From Candidatus Bipolaricaulota bacterium (GTDB taxonomy: Bacteria > Bipolaricaulota > Bipolaricaulia > Bipolaricaulales > Bipolaricaulaceae): 64,000 nt of DNA. A program made the position numbers and the translations under genes. Of this stretch, positions 40,194-48,980 are shown one piece after another (the first letter of the stretch is position 1; each line of letters opens with the position of its first letter). The notes below the pieces were generated by a model that made no database searches, had not been told where the DNA came from, and was given only the letters and a program-made list of their open reading frames with translations. The stretch covers positions 33,905 through 97,904 of the forward strand of contig JACIWK010000006.1 in assembly GCA_014360985.1 (NCBI GenBank), given 5' to 3'.

Positions 40194-42275
40194 ATGAGGC
40201 TCAATCACCACCCGATCCTCCCCATCGACCGGGAGGAGCGCTTCCGGTTCACGTTCAACGGCCAGAAACTGGACGCCTACCCCGGGGAGACGATCGCCGC
40301 AGCGCTATTCGCACACGGGATCCGGACGTTCGGGTACCATCCCAGGGACGGATCTCCCCAAGGGATCTACTGCGCCAACGGTCAGTGCGCCCAGTGCCTG
40401 GTGATCGCGGACGGCAAACCCGTAAAGGCGTGCATGACCTTGGTCCGGCCGGGGATGAGGGTCGACCCCGCGGACGGCCTTCCTGAGCTCCCCCGCGTTT
40501 CTGTTCCACCGCCGATGAAGGAGGTCGAGCGAATCCGGGTCCCGGCTCTCGTGATCGGGGGAGGGCCCGCCGGGATGTCCGCCGCGATCGAGCTCGGGGC
40601 CACCGGGATCCGGACCCTCCTCGTCGATGACAAGCACCGTCTGGGAGGAAAGCTCGTCCTCCAAACCCACCGCTTCTTCGGCTCGCGGGACGCCGTGTAC
40701 GCGGGAACGCGGGGGATCGACATCGCGACCCGCCTCGACCGGGAAGTACGGGCCCAGCCCTCGGTCGAGGTATGGCTGAACTCCACTGCCCTCGCCGTGT
40801 ACAGCGATCACGTGGTGGGGGTCTTGCGCGCAGGGAGGGAGTACGTGCTCGTGGCCCCCGAGGTCCTCCTCGTGGCGTGTGGGGCGCGGGAGAGATCGCT
40901 TCTGTTCAAGGGGAACACCCTCCCCGGCGTGTACGGGGCGGGGGCGTTCCAGACCCTCGTCAATCGCGACCTCGTGCGGGCCGCGGACCGGCTGTTCATC
41001 GTCGGGGGCGGGAACGTCGGCCTCATCGCCGGCTATCACGCGCTCCAGGCGGGGATTGAGGTCGTGGGCCTCGTCGAGGCCCTCCCCGAGTGCGGGGGGT
41101 ACAAGGTCCACCGGGACAAGCTCGCCCGCCTCGGGGTCCCGATCTACACTTCGCACACGATCCTGTCCGCGAACGGTCACGACGGGGTGGAGTCGGTGAC
41201 GATCGCCCAGGTGGACGAGCGCTTCCGACCCGTGCCGGGGACGGAGAAGACGTTTCCCTGCGACACGGTGCTCGTGGCGGTGGGCTTGGATCCGGCGGAC
41301 GAGTTCTACCGGAAAGCCCACGAGTTTGGGATGCGGGCGTTCGTGGCCGGGGACGCCCAGGAGATCGCCGAGGCCTCAGCCGCCATCTTTTCCGGGAGGA
41401 TCGCGGGCCGGCGGATCGCGCAGGCCCTGGGACAGCCCGGGGTGGAGATCCCGCTGGAGTGGGAACGAATGGCGGAGATCCTCAAGTCGAAGCCGGGCCA
41501 GCGGGGCGCCCCCCCGCCCCCGCCCGTGGGGGACGTGTTCCCTGTATTGCACTGCCACGAGGAGATCCCGTGCAACCCCTGCGCGTCGGTCTGCCCCCAG
41601 GGGTTGATCCGGATCGACCCCGAGGACATCCGGAGGCGGCCCCAGTACGTGCCGACGGGCGGGAACGCGTGCTTGGGCTGTGAGAGGTGCGTCGTCGTCT
41701 GCCCAGGTCTAGCGATCACCCTCGTCGACTTCCGTCGGGATCAGCAGAACGCCACGGTCACAGTCCCATTCGAGCTCGGCGCGGAGGCAGTGCGGGAAGG
41801 GGACCGGGTGACAGCGGTGGATGTCGCTGGGGAGGACCTGGGTCCGGTCGCGGTGACAGGGGTGCGGACGAGCCCGCGCAACGACCGCACCGTCCTCGTG
41901 AAGCTCCTCGTGCCCCGCCGGGTTGCAACCTGCGTCGCCGGGATCCGGCTCCGAGCCAGGCCGCAACCAGCGGCCCTCCCCAGGCCGGTGGAGCGGCTGG
42001 GAGACGACGAGATCCTCTGTCGCTGCGAGCGGGTAACGGTGGGCGAGGTGCGGGCCCTCATCCGCCGTGGGTTCCGGGACATGAACGAGATCAAGGCGGT
42101 TACCCGCGCGGGGATGGGCGCGTGCGGGGGAAAGACGTGCGGGCCGCTCCTCCGACGCCTGTTCCGGGAGGAGGGGATCCCGCTTGAGGAGGTCACGGAC
42201 TACGTTCCCCGGCCCTTGTTCATGGAAGCCCCGCTCGCCCTGTTCGCCGGGGCCGAGGAAACCGGTGATGAGTGA
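40194..42275 (+). CDS. FAD/NAD(P) dehydrogenase with [2Fe-2S], 2x[4Fe-4S] and BFD-like domains (SoxA/HcnB-like alpha subunit)
   Basis: A 693-residue flavoprotein. N-terminal Fer2 domain with C60, C65, C68 and C80 (IYCANGQCAQC spacing); a pyridine-nucleotide-disulfide oxidoreductase domain with VIGGGPAGMSAAIELGATG and VGGGNVGLIAGYHALQAG; a ferredoxin-like insert with two cysteine quartets (CNPCASVCPQG, CLGCERCVVVCPG); and a C-terminal BFD-like [2Fe-2S] domain (LCRCERVTVGEVR, CGGKTCGPLLRR). This combines the alpha parts of sarcosine oxidase or hydrogen-cyanide-synthase/proline-dehydrogenase complexes, which oxidise secondary amines or imino acids. The beta subunit gene overlaps it. The aminomethyltransferase domain of true SoxA is missing, so sarcosine itself is not assured. 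Confidence 0.85.
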   Translation: MRLNHHPILPIDREERFRFTFNGQKLDAYPGETIAAALFAHGIRTFGYHPRDGSPQGIYCANGQCAQCLVIADGKPVKACMTLVRPGMRVDPADGLPELPRVSVPPPMKEVERIRVPALVIGGGPAGMSAAIELGATGIRTLLVDDKHRLGGKLVLQTHRFFGSRDAVYAGTRGIDIATRLDREVRAQPSVEVWLNSTALAVYSDHVVGVLRAGREYVLVAPEVLLVACGARERSLLFKGNTLPGVYGAGAFQTLVNRDLVRAADRLFIVGGGNVGLIAGYHALQAGIEVVGLVEALPECGGYKVHRDKLARLGVPIYTSHTILSANGHDGVESVTIAQVDERFRPVPGTEKTFPCDTVLVAVGLDPADEFYRKAHEFGMRAFVAGDAQEIAEASAAIFSGRIAGRRIAQALGQPGVEIPLEWERMAEILKSKPGQRGAPPPPPVGDVFPVLHCHEEIPCNPCASVCPQGLIRIDPEDIRRRPQYVPTGGNACLGCERCVVVCPGLAITLVDFRRDQQNATVTVPFELGAEAVREGDRVTAVDVAGEDLGPVAVTGVRTSPRNDRTVLVKLLVPRRVATCVAGIRLRARPQPAALPRPVERLGDDEILCRCERVTVGEVRALIRRGFRDMNEIKAVTRAGMGACGGKTCGPLLRRLFREEGIPLEEVTDYVPRPLFMEAPLALFAGAEETGDE

Positions 42276-43432
42276 TGGGTGATGGGGCCTACGATGTGGT
42301 GATCATCGGGGCGGGAAGCGTGGGCACACCGGCCGCTCTCTTCCTTGCCCAAGCCGGCCTCGACGTCCTCGTCCTCGATCGACTCCCGAGCGTGGGCCAG
42401 GGATCGAACAAGGCAGCGATCGGTGGGATCCGCGCCACCCACTCCGACCCGGCTAAGATCCGCCTCGCCCAGCGCACGATCGAGATCCTCGCCTCCTGGG
42501 AGGAGACCCATGGCCAGGACATCGAGTGGCGCAGCGGCGGCTACGTGTTCGTGGCCTACACGCCCCGCGAAGAACGGATCCTCAAGGACCTCCTCGTGGT
42601 CCAACATGCCTATGGCTTGGGGATCGAGTGGCTGGACGCGAAAGCCCTGCTCGAGATCGTCCCCGACCTCAACCCCCGTGGCCTCATTGGCGGAACCTAC
42701 TCCCCCGGTGACGGCCACTGCTCGCCCCTGCTCGCCTGCCATGCGTTCTACGACGAGGCGAGGCGGAAAGGGGCCTCGTTCCGGTTCGGGGAACAGGTGA
42801 CGGGGATCGAACTTCGGGAGGGGCGGGTGCGGGCGGTGCGTTCCAACGAGGACTGCTACGAAACGCCGGTCGTGATCAACGCCGCCGGCCCGTGGGCCCG
42901 CGCGGTGGGGAACCTCGTCGGGCTCGATCATCCCGTCCAGCCGGACTCCCACGAGGCTGGGGTCACAGAGCCGGTGACCCACTTCCTCGACCCGATGGTC
43001 GTAGACATCCGGCCCGCGCCCGGATCGTCCAACTACTACTTCCACCAGCTCGCCTCGGGGCAGATCGCGTTCTGCATCACCCCCCAGCCGCCGATCGTGG
43101 GGGAGGACTGCCGAGAGACGAGCGGGTTCCTCCCCATGGTCGCCCGGCGGATGGTGGATCTCATGCCCAGACTTGCCAACCTGCGCGTCCGGCGGACGTG
43201 GCGGGGCCTGTACCCGATGACCCCGGACGGATCCCCTCTCGTCGGCTGGGCGCAGGAGATCGAGGGGTACGCGATGGCGATCGGGATGTGCGGACAAGGG
43301 GTGATGCTCGGCCCGGGGCTGGGTGAGCTCTTGGCGCGGATGATCACCGGCACGCTCGTCCCAGAAGATCAGGAGGTCCTCGGTATCCTATCCCCGTATC
43401 GCGAGTTCGCGGCCCAAGAGGCCCTCCGGTAG
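42275..43432 (+). CDS. DAO-family FAD-dependent oxidoreductase (SoxB/glycine-oxidase-like beta subunit)
   Basis: A 385-residue flavoprotein. ATG at 42275 overlaps the stop of the alpha gene (TGATG); GTG at 42272 is an alternative. N-terminal FAD fold DVVIIGAGSVGTPAALFLAQ, then SNKAAIGGIRATHSD (SoxB-like covalent-flavin region), VVINAAGPWARAVGNLVG and a C-terminal RRTWRGLYPMTPDGSPLVGW with MCGQGVMLGPGLGELLA. These enzymes oxidise sarcosine, proline, hydroxyproline or related amino acids. With the alpha subunit it should form an electron-relaying dehydrogenase. Substrate unknown. Confidence 0.88.
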   Translation: MGDGAYDVVIIGAGSVGTPAALFLAQAGLDVLVLDRLPSVGQGSNKAAIGGIRATHSDPAKIRLAQRTIEILASWEETHGQDIEWRSGGYVFVAYTPREERILKDLLVVQHAYGLGIEWLDAKALLEIVPDLNPRGLIGGTYSPGDGHCSPLLACHAFYDEARRKGASFRFGEQVTGIELREGRVRAVRSNEDCYETPVVINAAGPWARAVGNLVGLDHPVQPDSHEAGVTEPVTHFLDPMVVDIRPAPGSSNYYFHQLASGQIAFCITPQPPIVGEDCRETSGFLPMVARRMVDLMPRLANLRVRRTWRGLYPMTPDGSPLVGWAQEIEGYAMAIGMCGQGVMLGPGLGELLARMITGTLVPEDQEVLGILSPYREFAAQEALR

Positions 43433-43504
43433 GATTGCACCAAGCTGTACCGGGTGGTGTTCCGCTGTCCACTCCACCGCGGAGAGGACGCGAAGGAGGA
43501 GAGC

Positions 43505-44100
43505 ATGCGAACCGTGAGAGAAGCCCTTCCGCTGGGCATCACCGCCCTGGCCGGCCTCGCCCTGCCGGAGCGCCGGGGATCGGACAGTCCTGCGGCCAAC
43601 GCTCCGACCTCGCCCTCGCCACGTTCAGCGATCACACCGCGTGGGTGCTTGCGGTAGCGTACAGCCCCCAGGGCGGCCTCGCCGCGTCGGGGGGATGGGA
43701 TAGCACAGTCCGATTGTGGAACACGGCCGAGCAGCGCCTCGTCCGGACCTTGACCGGCCATTGGAGCTGGGTCCACGCCGTGGCGTTCAGCCCCGACGGA
43801 AGGTACCTCGCGCCGTATCCTTCCTCGGCAACGCCCGGCTATGGGACCTCACGACGTATCGTACCGTGCGCGAGTTTTCCAGTGGCGTACTCCGCTCCTA
43901 CTCCGCCGCGTTCAGCCCAGACGGAAAGTACTTCGCCGTGGGACGCCAGGACGCGACGATCCGCGTGTGGAACACTGCCACCGGCGCCGAGGCGCGGGTC
44001 CTCACTGGCCAAGCGGCGGCGTGCTCGGGCTAGCGTGGAGCCCGGATGGGAAAGCCCCCGTCTCTGGCTCGGCCGATAACCAAGGTCAAGCTGTGGGGGG
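43505..44100 (+). pseudogene. WD40 beta-propeller protein, multiply frameshifted
   Basis: WD40 repeats are readable but in successive different frames: a signal-like start (MRTVREALPLGITALAGLAL, ATG 43505), then HTAWVLAVAYSPQGGLAASG and TVRLWNTAEQRLVRTLTGHW, then AAFSPDGKYFAVGRQDATIR and VWNTATGAEARVLTGQ, then LAWSPDGKAPVSGSADNQ. At least three shifts are needed. No continuous product is possible, and its tail overlaps the convergent acyltransferase gene. Confidence 0.85.
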
Positions 44101-45006
44101 TGAGCGATCTCCCCTCACCGTAGCGCCCAGCGCCTCGCGCTCGGCCCAGCGGGCGACGTGCGCCCGCAGAAGAACGCGGGACGAGTGGAGGAGAGCTGCG
44201 AACAAGTCCTCCCGCCCCGTGTCCCCACGCAGGGGCGCGCCGAACGTGACGTAGGGGACGAGGGGGACCCGCTTCCCCCTCATCTGCTGGATGAACTGGA
44301 GGATCATCGCCACCCGGTGACGCGCGAGCCGCCCCCGCCGGACCCAGGTGAGGGGATGGCGCACGTACTTCCGCGCCAGCACCCCGCTCACGATCGTGGG
44401 CACCACGCTCGCCTCGGGCACCGCGCGGAGGAAGAGCTCGCTGCTTTGCGACCAGTGGGGAAGCTCTTCCCCCGCCCCGGGCATCGTCGCCGGATCCGGT
44501 TCCAGTCGTCCCCGCGCGAACAGGAGGAGCGCCCCTCCGTGCGCAAGATGACGGATCCCTTCCCAGACTGCCCGCGCCCGCTGCCGTCTGTCATCCGAGA
44601 CGCAGATGAGATGAGAACTGACGTGGGGAAGGTACTCCAGGAACGGCATCGGCCACGCCACGATCTTCAAGTCGTCGCGGCCGGAGCCAACCACGAGGGC
44701 GAGGGCGTCCACTGCCCCAGGGTGATTGGACGCGATCACCACCGGACCCGCAGACGGAACACGCTCCACCCCCTCCACCTGGAGATCGGTCGCAAACTGG
44801 GAAAACGTCCACCTCCCCGCGACGACGAACCCCCGTTCAGCCACGAGACGATCGCAGGTCGCTGCCACCTCCGCGAACCGCCGCACGGCGGAGGAAATGG
44901 CCCTCCCGAGGACCCGCCCGAACGGGCCGCCGGCAGACCAACCGACAACCGCCAGCACCTCCCCTACGATCCGCCGCTCCAGCTCCTGAACCTCGATGCC
45001 GGACAA
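44086..45006 (-). CDS. PlsC-type acyltransferase
   Basis: A 306-residue protein with a 1-acylglycerol-3-phosphate acyltransferase domain: ASNHPGAVDALALVVGSGRD carries the catalytic HX4D motif, FLEYLPHVSSHLICVSDDRR and LLLFARGRLEPDP (replacing the usual FPEGTRS), then AVPEASVVPTIVSGVLARKY. TTG at 45006 follows GGAGGGG by 6 nt. It probably acylates a lipid precursor at the inner membrane, but the altered third motif (FARGRLEP) makes the acceptor uncertain. Confidence 0.78.
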   Translation of the reverse strand: MSGIEVQELERRIVGEVLAVVGWSAGGPFGRVLGRAISSAVRRFAEVAATCDRLVAERGFVVAGRWTFSQFATDLQVEGVERVPSAGPVVIASNHPGAVDALALVVGSGRDDLKIVAWPMPFLEYLPHVSSHLICVSDDRRQRARAVWEGIRHLAHGGALLLFARGRLEPDPATMPGAGEELPHWSQSSELFLRAVPEASVVPTIVSGVLARKYVRHPLTWVRRGRLARHRVAMILQFIQQMRGKRVPLVPYVTFGAPLRGDTGREDLFAALLHSSRVLLRAHVARWAEREALGATVRGDRSPPTA

Positions 45007-45155
45007 GGTTACCCCTCCGCCTTCTCACCCGGTCGCCCCCCAACGAGCAACCAGCGCGAAAGCGAGTGTACCTAGCCCCACCGGCCGCACACACCTCAGA
45101 AGAGCGGGTATCCTTCCCGGGCAAACCGACAAGCCGGACAAGGAGGCAACCGAAC

Positions 45156-45377
45156 ATGGAACACAAGGTGCGCGAGGCGCTGGAGAGCATTCGCACGTAC
45201 CTCCAAGCCGACGGAGGCGACGTGGAACTGGTCGAGGTCACGGAGGACGGTGTGGTACGCGTGAGGCTGGTCGGGGCCTGCCACGGGTGCCCGATGGCGA
45301 CGATGACGCTCCAGAACACGATCGAACGGATGCTGAAGGAAGAGGTGCCCGAGGTCGTGGCGGTCGAAGCAGCGTGA
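45156..45377 (+). CDS. NifU-like C-terminal (NFU) iron-sulfur scaffold protein
   Basis: A 73-residue single-domain NFU protein. ATG at 45156 follows AGGAGG. ADGGDVELVEVTEDGVVRVR and LVGACHGCPMATMTLQNTIE with the CxxC pair that binds a [4Fe-4S] cluster between two monomers, then LKEEVPEVVAVEAA. It delivers clusters to apo-proteins; the many iron-sulfur enzymes in this window are plausible clients. Stands alone; 250 bp without a recognisable gene follow. Confidence 0.95.
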   Translation: MEHKVREALESIRTYLQADGGDVELVEVTEDGVVRVRLVGACHGCPMATMTLQNTIERMLKEEVPEVVAVEAA

Positions 45378-45627
45378 GTGCGACCCAGTCGGACTGAACC
45401 CAAGTCCTTCAGACCGTGGTAGAGGAGGCCGAGATCGGGGGAGACACATCGAACGGGACCGTGCGTGCATGAGGCGATCGTCGCTCAGGGCTAAACCGCG
45501 TCGGAACCGAGAATAGCTACCGCGTTCCCCGCGATCGGTGCGGTAAGATCGGACCGGTGGCATCTTCGGGTTCAGCGATGGCGCGGTCGCTGCTGGATCA
45601 GTGCTGAATCTGGAAAGGGGGAACGCG

Positions 45628-47073
45628 ATGGAAGAGCTTGTCCAAGAGGGGTTGAACGCGCTACAGGGGTTGGGTGTGGACTACGGCGAGGTGAGGGCCG
45701 AGCACCACATGACGGAGAGCGTGAGCGTCAAGAACCGCGAAGTGGACTCCCTGTCCCGCCGCGAGTCCTGCGGGATCGGGATCCGGATCCTCCACAAGGG
45801 GGCATGGGGGTTCGCCGCCACGGGCGACACAAGCAGAGCGGCGGTCATACGTGCGGCGGAATCCGCGTTCGCCATCGCGCAGGCGACGGCGTGCGTGCAG
45901 CGGGAGCAGGTGAAGCTCGCCGCCGAGCCGGCCCACCGCGCCACGTTCGCCACCACCTACAGACGCGATCCGCTCGCGGTGCCTCTCCCCGAGAAGCTCG
46001 ACCTCCTGTTCGCGTGCACGGAGCGGATCCTCGCCGTCCACGGGGTGGCGATGGCCAAAGGGTCCATCGCCTCCTGGAGGGTAGACAAGGTCTTCGGCAA
46101 CACTGCGGGAAGCTTGATCCAGCAGTCGCTCACCAGCTGTGGGGCGGGGATCGAGGCCTACGCTGCCGGGGCGGGGGAATTCCAGCGCCGGTCCTACCCC
46201 TGCTCGTTCGGAGGCGACTACGCCAGCGCAGGCTACGAGTTCATCGAGGGGCTCGACCTCCTCGGCCACGCCCGCCGGGTCGGGGAGGAAGCGGTCGCCC
46301 TCCTTTCCGCCCCCGTGTGCCCGACAGGCGTGTACGACATCATCCTCGAGGGGTCCCAGCTCGCGCTCCAGGTGCACGAATCGGTGGGTCACCCCACGGA
46401 ACTCGATCGGGTGCTGGGGACGGAGCTCTCGTACGCAGGAGGGAGCTTCCTTTCCTTGGACAAGCGAGGGACCTTCCGTTACGGGTCGAACCTCGTGAAC
46501 ATCGTGGCCGACGCGACGGTCCCCGGGGCACTCGGGTCGTTCGGATACGACGATGAGGGCGTCCCCGCCCAACGGGTGGACCTCGTGAAGGAAGGCCTGT
46601 TCGTGGGGTACCTCACCTCCCGGGAGACGGCCCCCAAGATTGGGGCCCGCCGCAGCGGCGGGGCAGCGCGGGCCGCGAGCTGGGCGAGGATTCCGCTGAT
46701 CCGGATGACGAACATCAACCTCCTCCCCGGCGAGGGAACGCTCGACGATCTCATCCGCGACACGCGACACGGGATCTACTTTGAGACGAACCGGTCGTGG
46801 TCGATCGATGATCGGCGGGTGAACTTCCAGTTCGGGACGGAGATCGCCTGGGAGATCGTGGACGGGCGAAGGACCCGCATCTTGAAGAACCCCCTCTACA
46901 CCGGGATCACACCCCAGTTCTGGGCTTCGTGCGTGGCGATCGCGGGGCCGGAGGAGTGGCACATGTGGGGCATCCCCAACTGCGGGAAGGGGGAACCGGG
47001 ACAGGTGATGCAGGTCGGGCATGGGACGTCGCCCGCGAAGTTCGCGCGGGTCCAGGTGCGGGGGGCGGGATGA
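45628..47073 (+). CDS. tldD: TldD family metalloprotease
   Basis: A 481-residue protein. ATG at 45628 follows GGAAAGGGGG. The metal-binding motif is HESVGHPTELDR (HExxxH), with GSFLSLDKRGTF and GYLTSRETAP downstream as in TldD. In other bacteria TldD with TldE/PmbA degrades unfolded peptides and matures microcin B17. No tldE partner adjoins, which is unusual; the next gene overlaps by ATGA. Confidence 0.93.
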   Translation: MEELVQEGLNALQGLGVDYGEVRAEHHMTESVSVKNREVDSLSRRESCGIGIRILHKGAWGFAATGDTSRAAVIRAAESAFAIAQATACVQREQVKLAAEPAHRATFATTYRRDPLAVPLPEKLDLLFACTERILAVHGVAMAKGSIASWRVDKVFGNTAGSLIQQSLTSCGAGIEAYAAGAGEFQRRSYPCSFGGDYASAGYEFIEGLDLLGHARRVGEEAVALLSAPVCPTGVYDIILEGSQLALQVHESVGHPTELDRVLGTELSYAGGSFLSLDKRGTFRYGSNLVNIVADATVPGALGSFGYDDEGVPAQRVDLVKEGLFVGYLTSRETAPKIGARRSGGAARAASWARIPLIRMTNINLLPGEGTLDDLIRDTRHGIYFETNRSWSIDDRRVNFQFGTEIAWEIVDGRRTRILKNPLYTGITPQFWASCVAIAGPEEWHMWGIPNCGKGEPGQVMQVGHGTSPAKFARVQVRGAG

Positions 47074-47366
47074 TCGTCTGTGAGTTCTCCATCGTGCCAA
47101 TCGGCAGCGGGGAGTCGCTGTCGAGCCACGTGGCCCGCTGCGAGCGGATCGTGCGTGAAAGTGGCCTTCCCCACCGGCTCACCGCGATGGGGACGATCGT
47201 CGAAGGGGAGTGGGACGAGGTGTTGGCCGTGATCAGGGCTTGCCACATGGCGGTGCGGGCCGACGTGCGCCGCGTGTCGACCCTGATCCGCATCGACGAC
47301 CGGGAGGGCCCGCCAGGCCGCCTGGAACAGAAGGTGCGTTCGGTGGAGGAGAAGCTACGGACCTAG
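47070..47366 (+). CDS. MTH1187/YkoF-type thiamine-binding protein
   Basis: A 98-residue ferredoxin-fold protein: MIVCEFSIVPIGSGESLSSH, GLPHRLTAMGTIVEGEWDEV and HMAVRADVRRVSTLIRIDDR, the MTH1187 (DUF77) pattern. Members bind thiamine-like ligands; the exact role is not settled. ATG at 47070 overlaps the tldD stop, so the two are co-translated. Its stop overlaps the convergent cdsA stop by 4 bp. Confidence 0.88.
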   Translation: MIVCEFSIVPIGSGESLSSHVARCERIVRESGLPHRLTAMGTIVEGEWDEVLAVIRACHMAVRADVRRVSTLIRIDDREGPPGRLEQKVRSVEEKLRT

Positions 47367-48181
47367 ATGAGTCCAAGGATGTAGTGCATGTAGAAGAAGT
47401 ACACCGGTGCCGAGGCGAGCAGGCCATCCACCCGGTCGAGCATCCCCCCGTGGCCGGGGAAGAGGCGCCCCGTGTCCTTCACCCCCGCGGCCCGCTTGAC
47501 GAGGGACTCGAACAGGTCCCCCAGCTGGCAGAACGCCCCCATGAGCGCACCGAGGGGAACGATGTAGGGCAACCAGCGGGGGAGATCGCTCCAGAACTCG
47601 GGAAGGAACAGGGTCGCGAGCGTTGCGAGCGCGACTCCCCCTGCCACGCCCTCCCACGTCTTGGCGAGCGAGATCCGGGGGAGGAGCTGGTGCCGGCCGA
47701 GCGCGCTCCCCACGAAGTAAGCCCCCGAGTCGTACCCCCATACGATGAGGAGGAAGTGGACAACGTAAGCGAAGCCCGCCTTGTGCAGGAGATACACGAA
47801 GCCGATCGTGACCGGGAGGTACAGGAATCCGAAGATCCCCGCGAGCGACGCGAAGAACCCTTCCCGCGCCCCGCGCCGAGAGAAGCTGTAGAAGATGATC
47901 ACGTACACGACCCCTCCCGCCAGCACGAACGCGTACTGCCCCTCCCACGGGATGAGGAGCATGAGGTAGGCGGGGATCGCGAACATGAAGAGCTCCCTCG
48001 GCAGCGGGATCCCGAGGTTCGCCACGAGATGGAGGTACTCCCAGCCCGCCTTCATCGTCACACCGGCCAGGAACAAACCTACTCCCCAATCCGCCCCGTA
48101 CCGATCGCAAGCCCAGAACACGACGAGGACCAGGGGGATGGCGACGGCGGCGGTGAGAAGGCGCTTGACGAGCGGGTTCAC
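47363..48181 (-). CDS. cdsA: Phosphatidate cytidylyltransferase
   Basis: A 272-residue integral membrane protein, about eight helices, that makes CDP-diacylglycerol. The C-terminal signature is VKDTGRLFPGHGGMLDRVDG followed by LLASAPVYFFYMHY; YDSGAYFVGSALGRH and SLAKTWEGVAGGVALA are further CdsA marks. GTG at 48181 overlaps the uppS stop (GTGA), the usual uppS-cdsA coupling; dxr, often next, is absent here. Confidence 0.96.
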   Translation of the reverse strand: MNPLVKRLLTAAVAIPLVLVVFWACDRYGADWGVGLFLAGVTMKAGWEYLHLVANLGIPLPRELFMFAIPAYLMLLIPWEGQYAFVLAGGVVYVIIFYSFSRRGAREGFFASLAGIFGFLYLPVTIGFVYLLHKAGFAYVVHFLLIVWGYDSGAYFVGSALGRHQLLPRISLAKTWEGVAGGVALATLATLFLPEFWSDLPRWLPYIVPLGALMGAFCQLGDLFESLVKRAAGVKDTGRLFPGHGGMLDRVDGLLASAPVYFFYMHYILGLI

Positions 48182-48921
48182 GGGGTCACCCGCCCAAAGC
48201 GCCTGCGGCGACCCTGGAAATCCTGGATCGCCGCGAGGAGCGCATCTTCATCGAAATCAGGCCAGAGAATCGATGTGAAGTAGAACTCGGAGTAGGCCGC
48301 CTCCCAGAGGTAGAAGTTGGAGATTCGTTTCTCTTCCCCCGTGCGCACGATGAGGTCCGGCTCAGGGAGCCCCGCTGTCGGCAGGAGGCGCGCGAACGCG
48401 CCCTCATCCAGCTCCTCGGGCTTCAGAGCATCGCTCCGGGCGAGGGCCATCGCTCGCCGCGCCCCCTCGACGATGCTCCACCGCCCCCCGAAGTTGATCC
48501 CCACCGCTAGATCGAGAACATCCCCTCTCCGTGAGCGTGCCTCGATCTCGGCGATCGTCCGTTGCAGGGAGGGAGGCAAGGCCTCCACCGCCCCCAGCAC
48601 CCGCAGACGGATCCCCCCTTCCACGAACTCGTCCCCCCGCTCGCGGATGAACCGCGCGAGGAGATCGAGCAAGTAGTCCACCTCCTCCTGCGGGCGGTTC
48701 CAGTTTTCGGTGGAAAAGGCGAACAGGCTCAAATATGGGACCAGTCGTTCCTCGGCCACGAAGCGGATCAGACGCTCGGCGGCCTGCATCCCCTGCCGGT
48801 GGCCCTCCACCCGCGGGAGCCCGCGCCGCTCGGCCCAGCGACCGTTCCCGTCCATGATCAGGGCCACGTGGTGTGGCAACCTCTGCGTCCGCACCGCCGC
48901 CAGAAGCTCACCCCGCGTCAC
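48178..48921 (-). CDS. uppS: Undecaprenyl diphosphate synthase
   Basis: A 247-residue cis-prenyltransferase that makes the C55 lipid carrier for cell-wall synthesis. GTG at 48921. HVALIMDGNGRWAERRGLPR holds the catalytic Asp and substrate loop; SLFAFSTENWNRP and the C-terminal RTGEEKRISNFYLWEAAYSE with FYFTSILWPDF complete the family signature. Normal length. Confidence 0.97.
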   Translation of the reverse strand: MTRGELLAAVRTQRLPHHVALIMDGNGRWAERRGLPRVEGHRQGMQAAERLIRFVAEERLVPYLSLFAFSTENWNRPQEEVDYLLDLLARFIRERGDEFVEGGIRLRVLGAVEALPPSLQRTIAEIEARSRRGDVLDLAVGINFGGRWSIVEGARRAMALARSDALKPEELDEGAFARLLPTAGLPEPDLIVRTGEEKRISNFYLWEAAYSEFYFTSILWPDFDEDALLAAIQDFQGRRRRFGRVTP

Positions 48922-48980
48922 GGAACCCCCACCCTCATCGCCCCCATCTTCTCCGCAGACTTCCGTCGTGCCAAATCGCG

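Noticed and set aside
45378-45627. Small gene between the NFU gene and tldD
   Set aside because: Short frames only, without ribosome sites or recognisable sequence; treated as intergenic.
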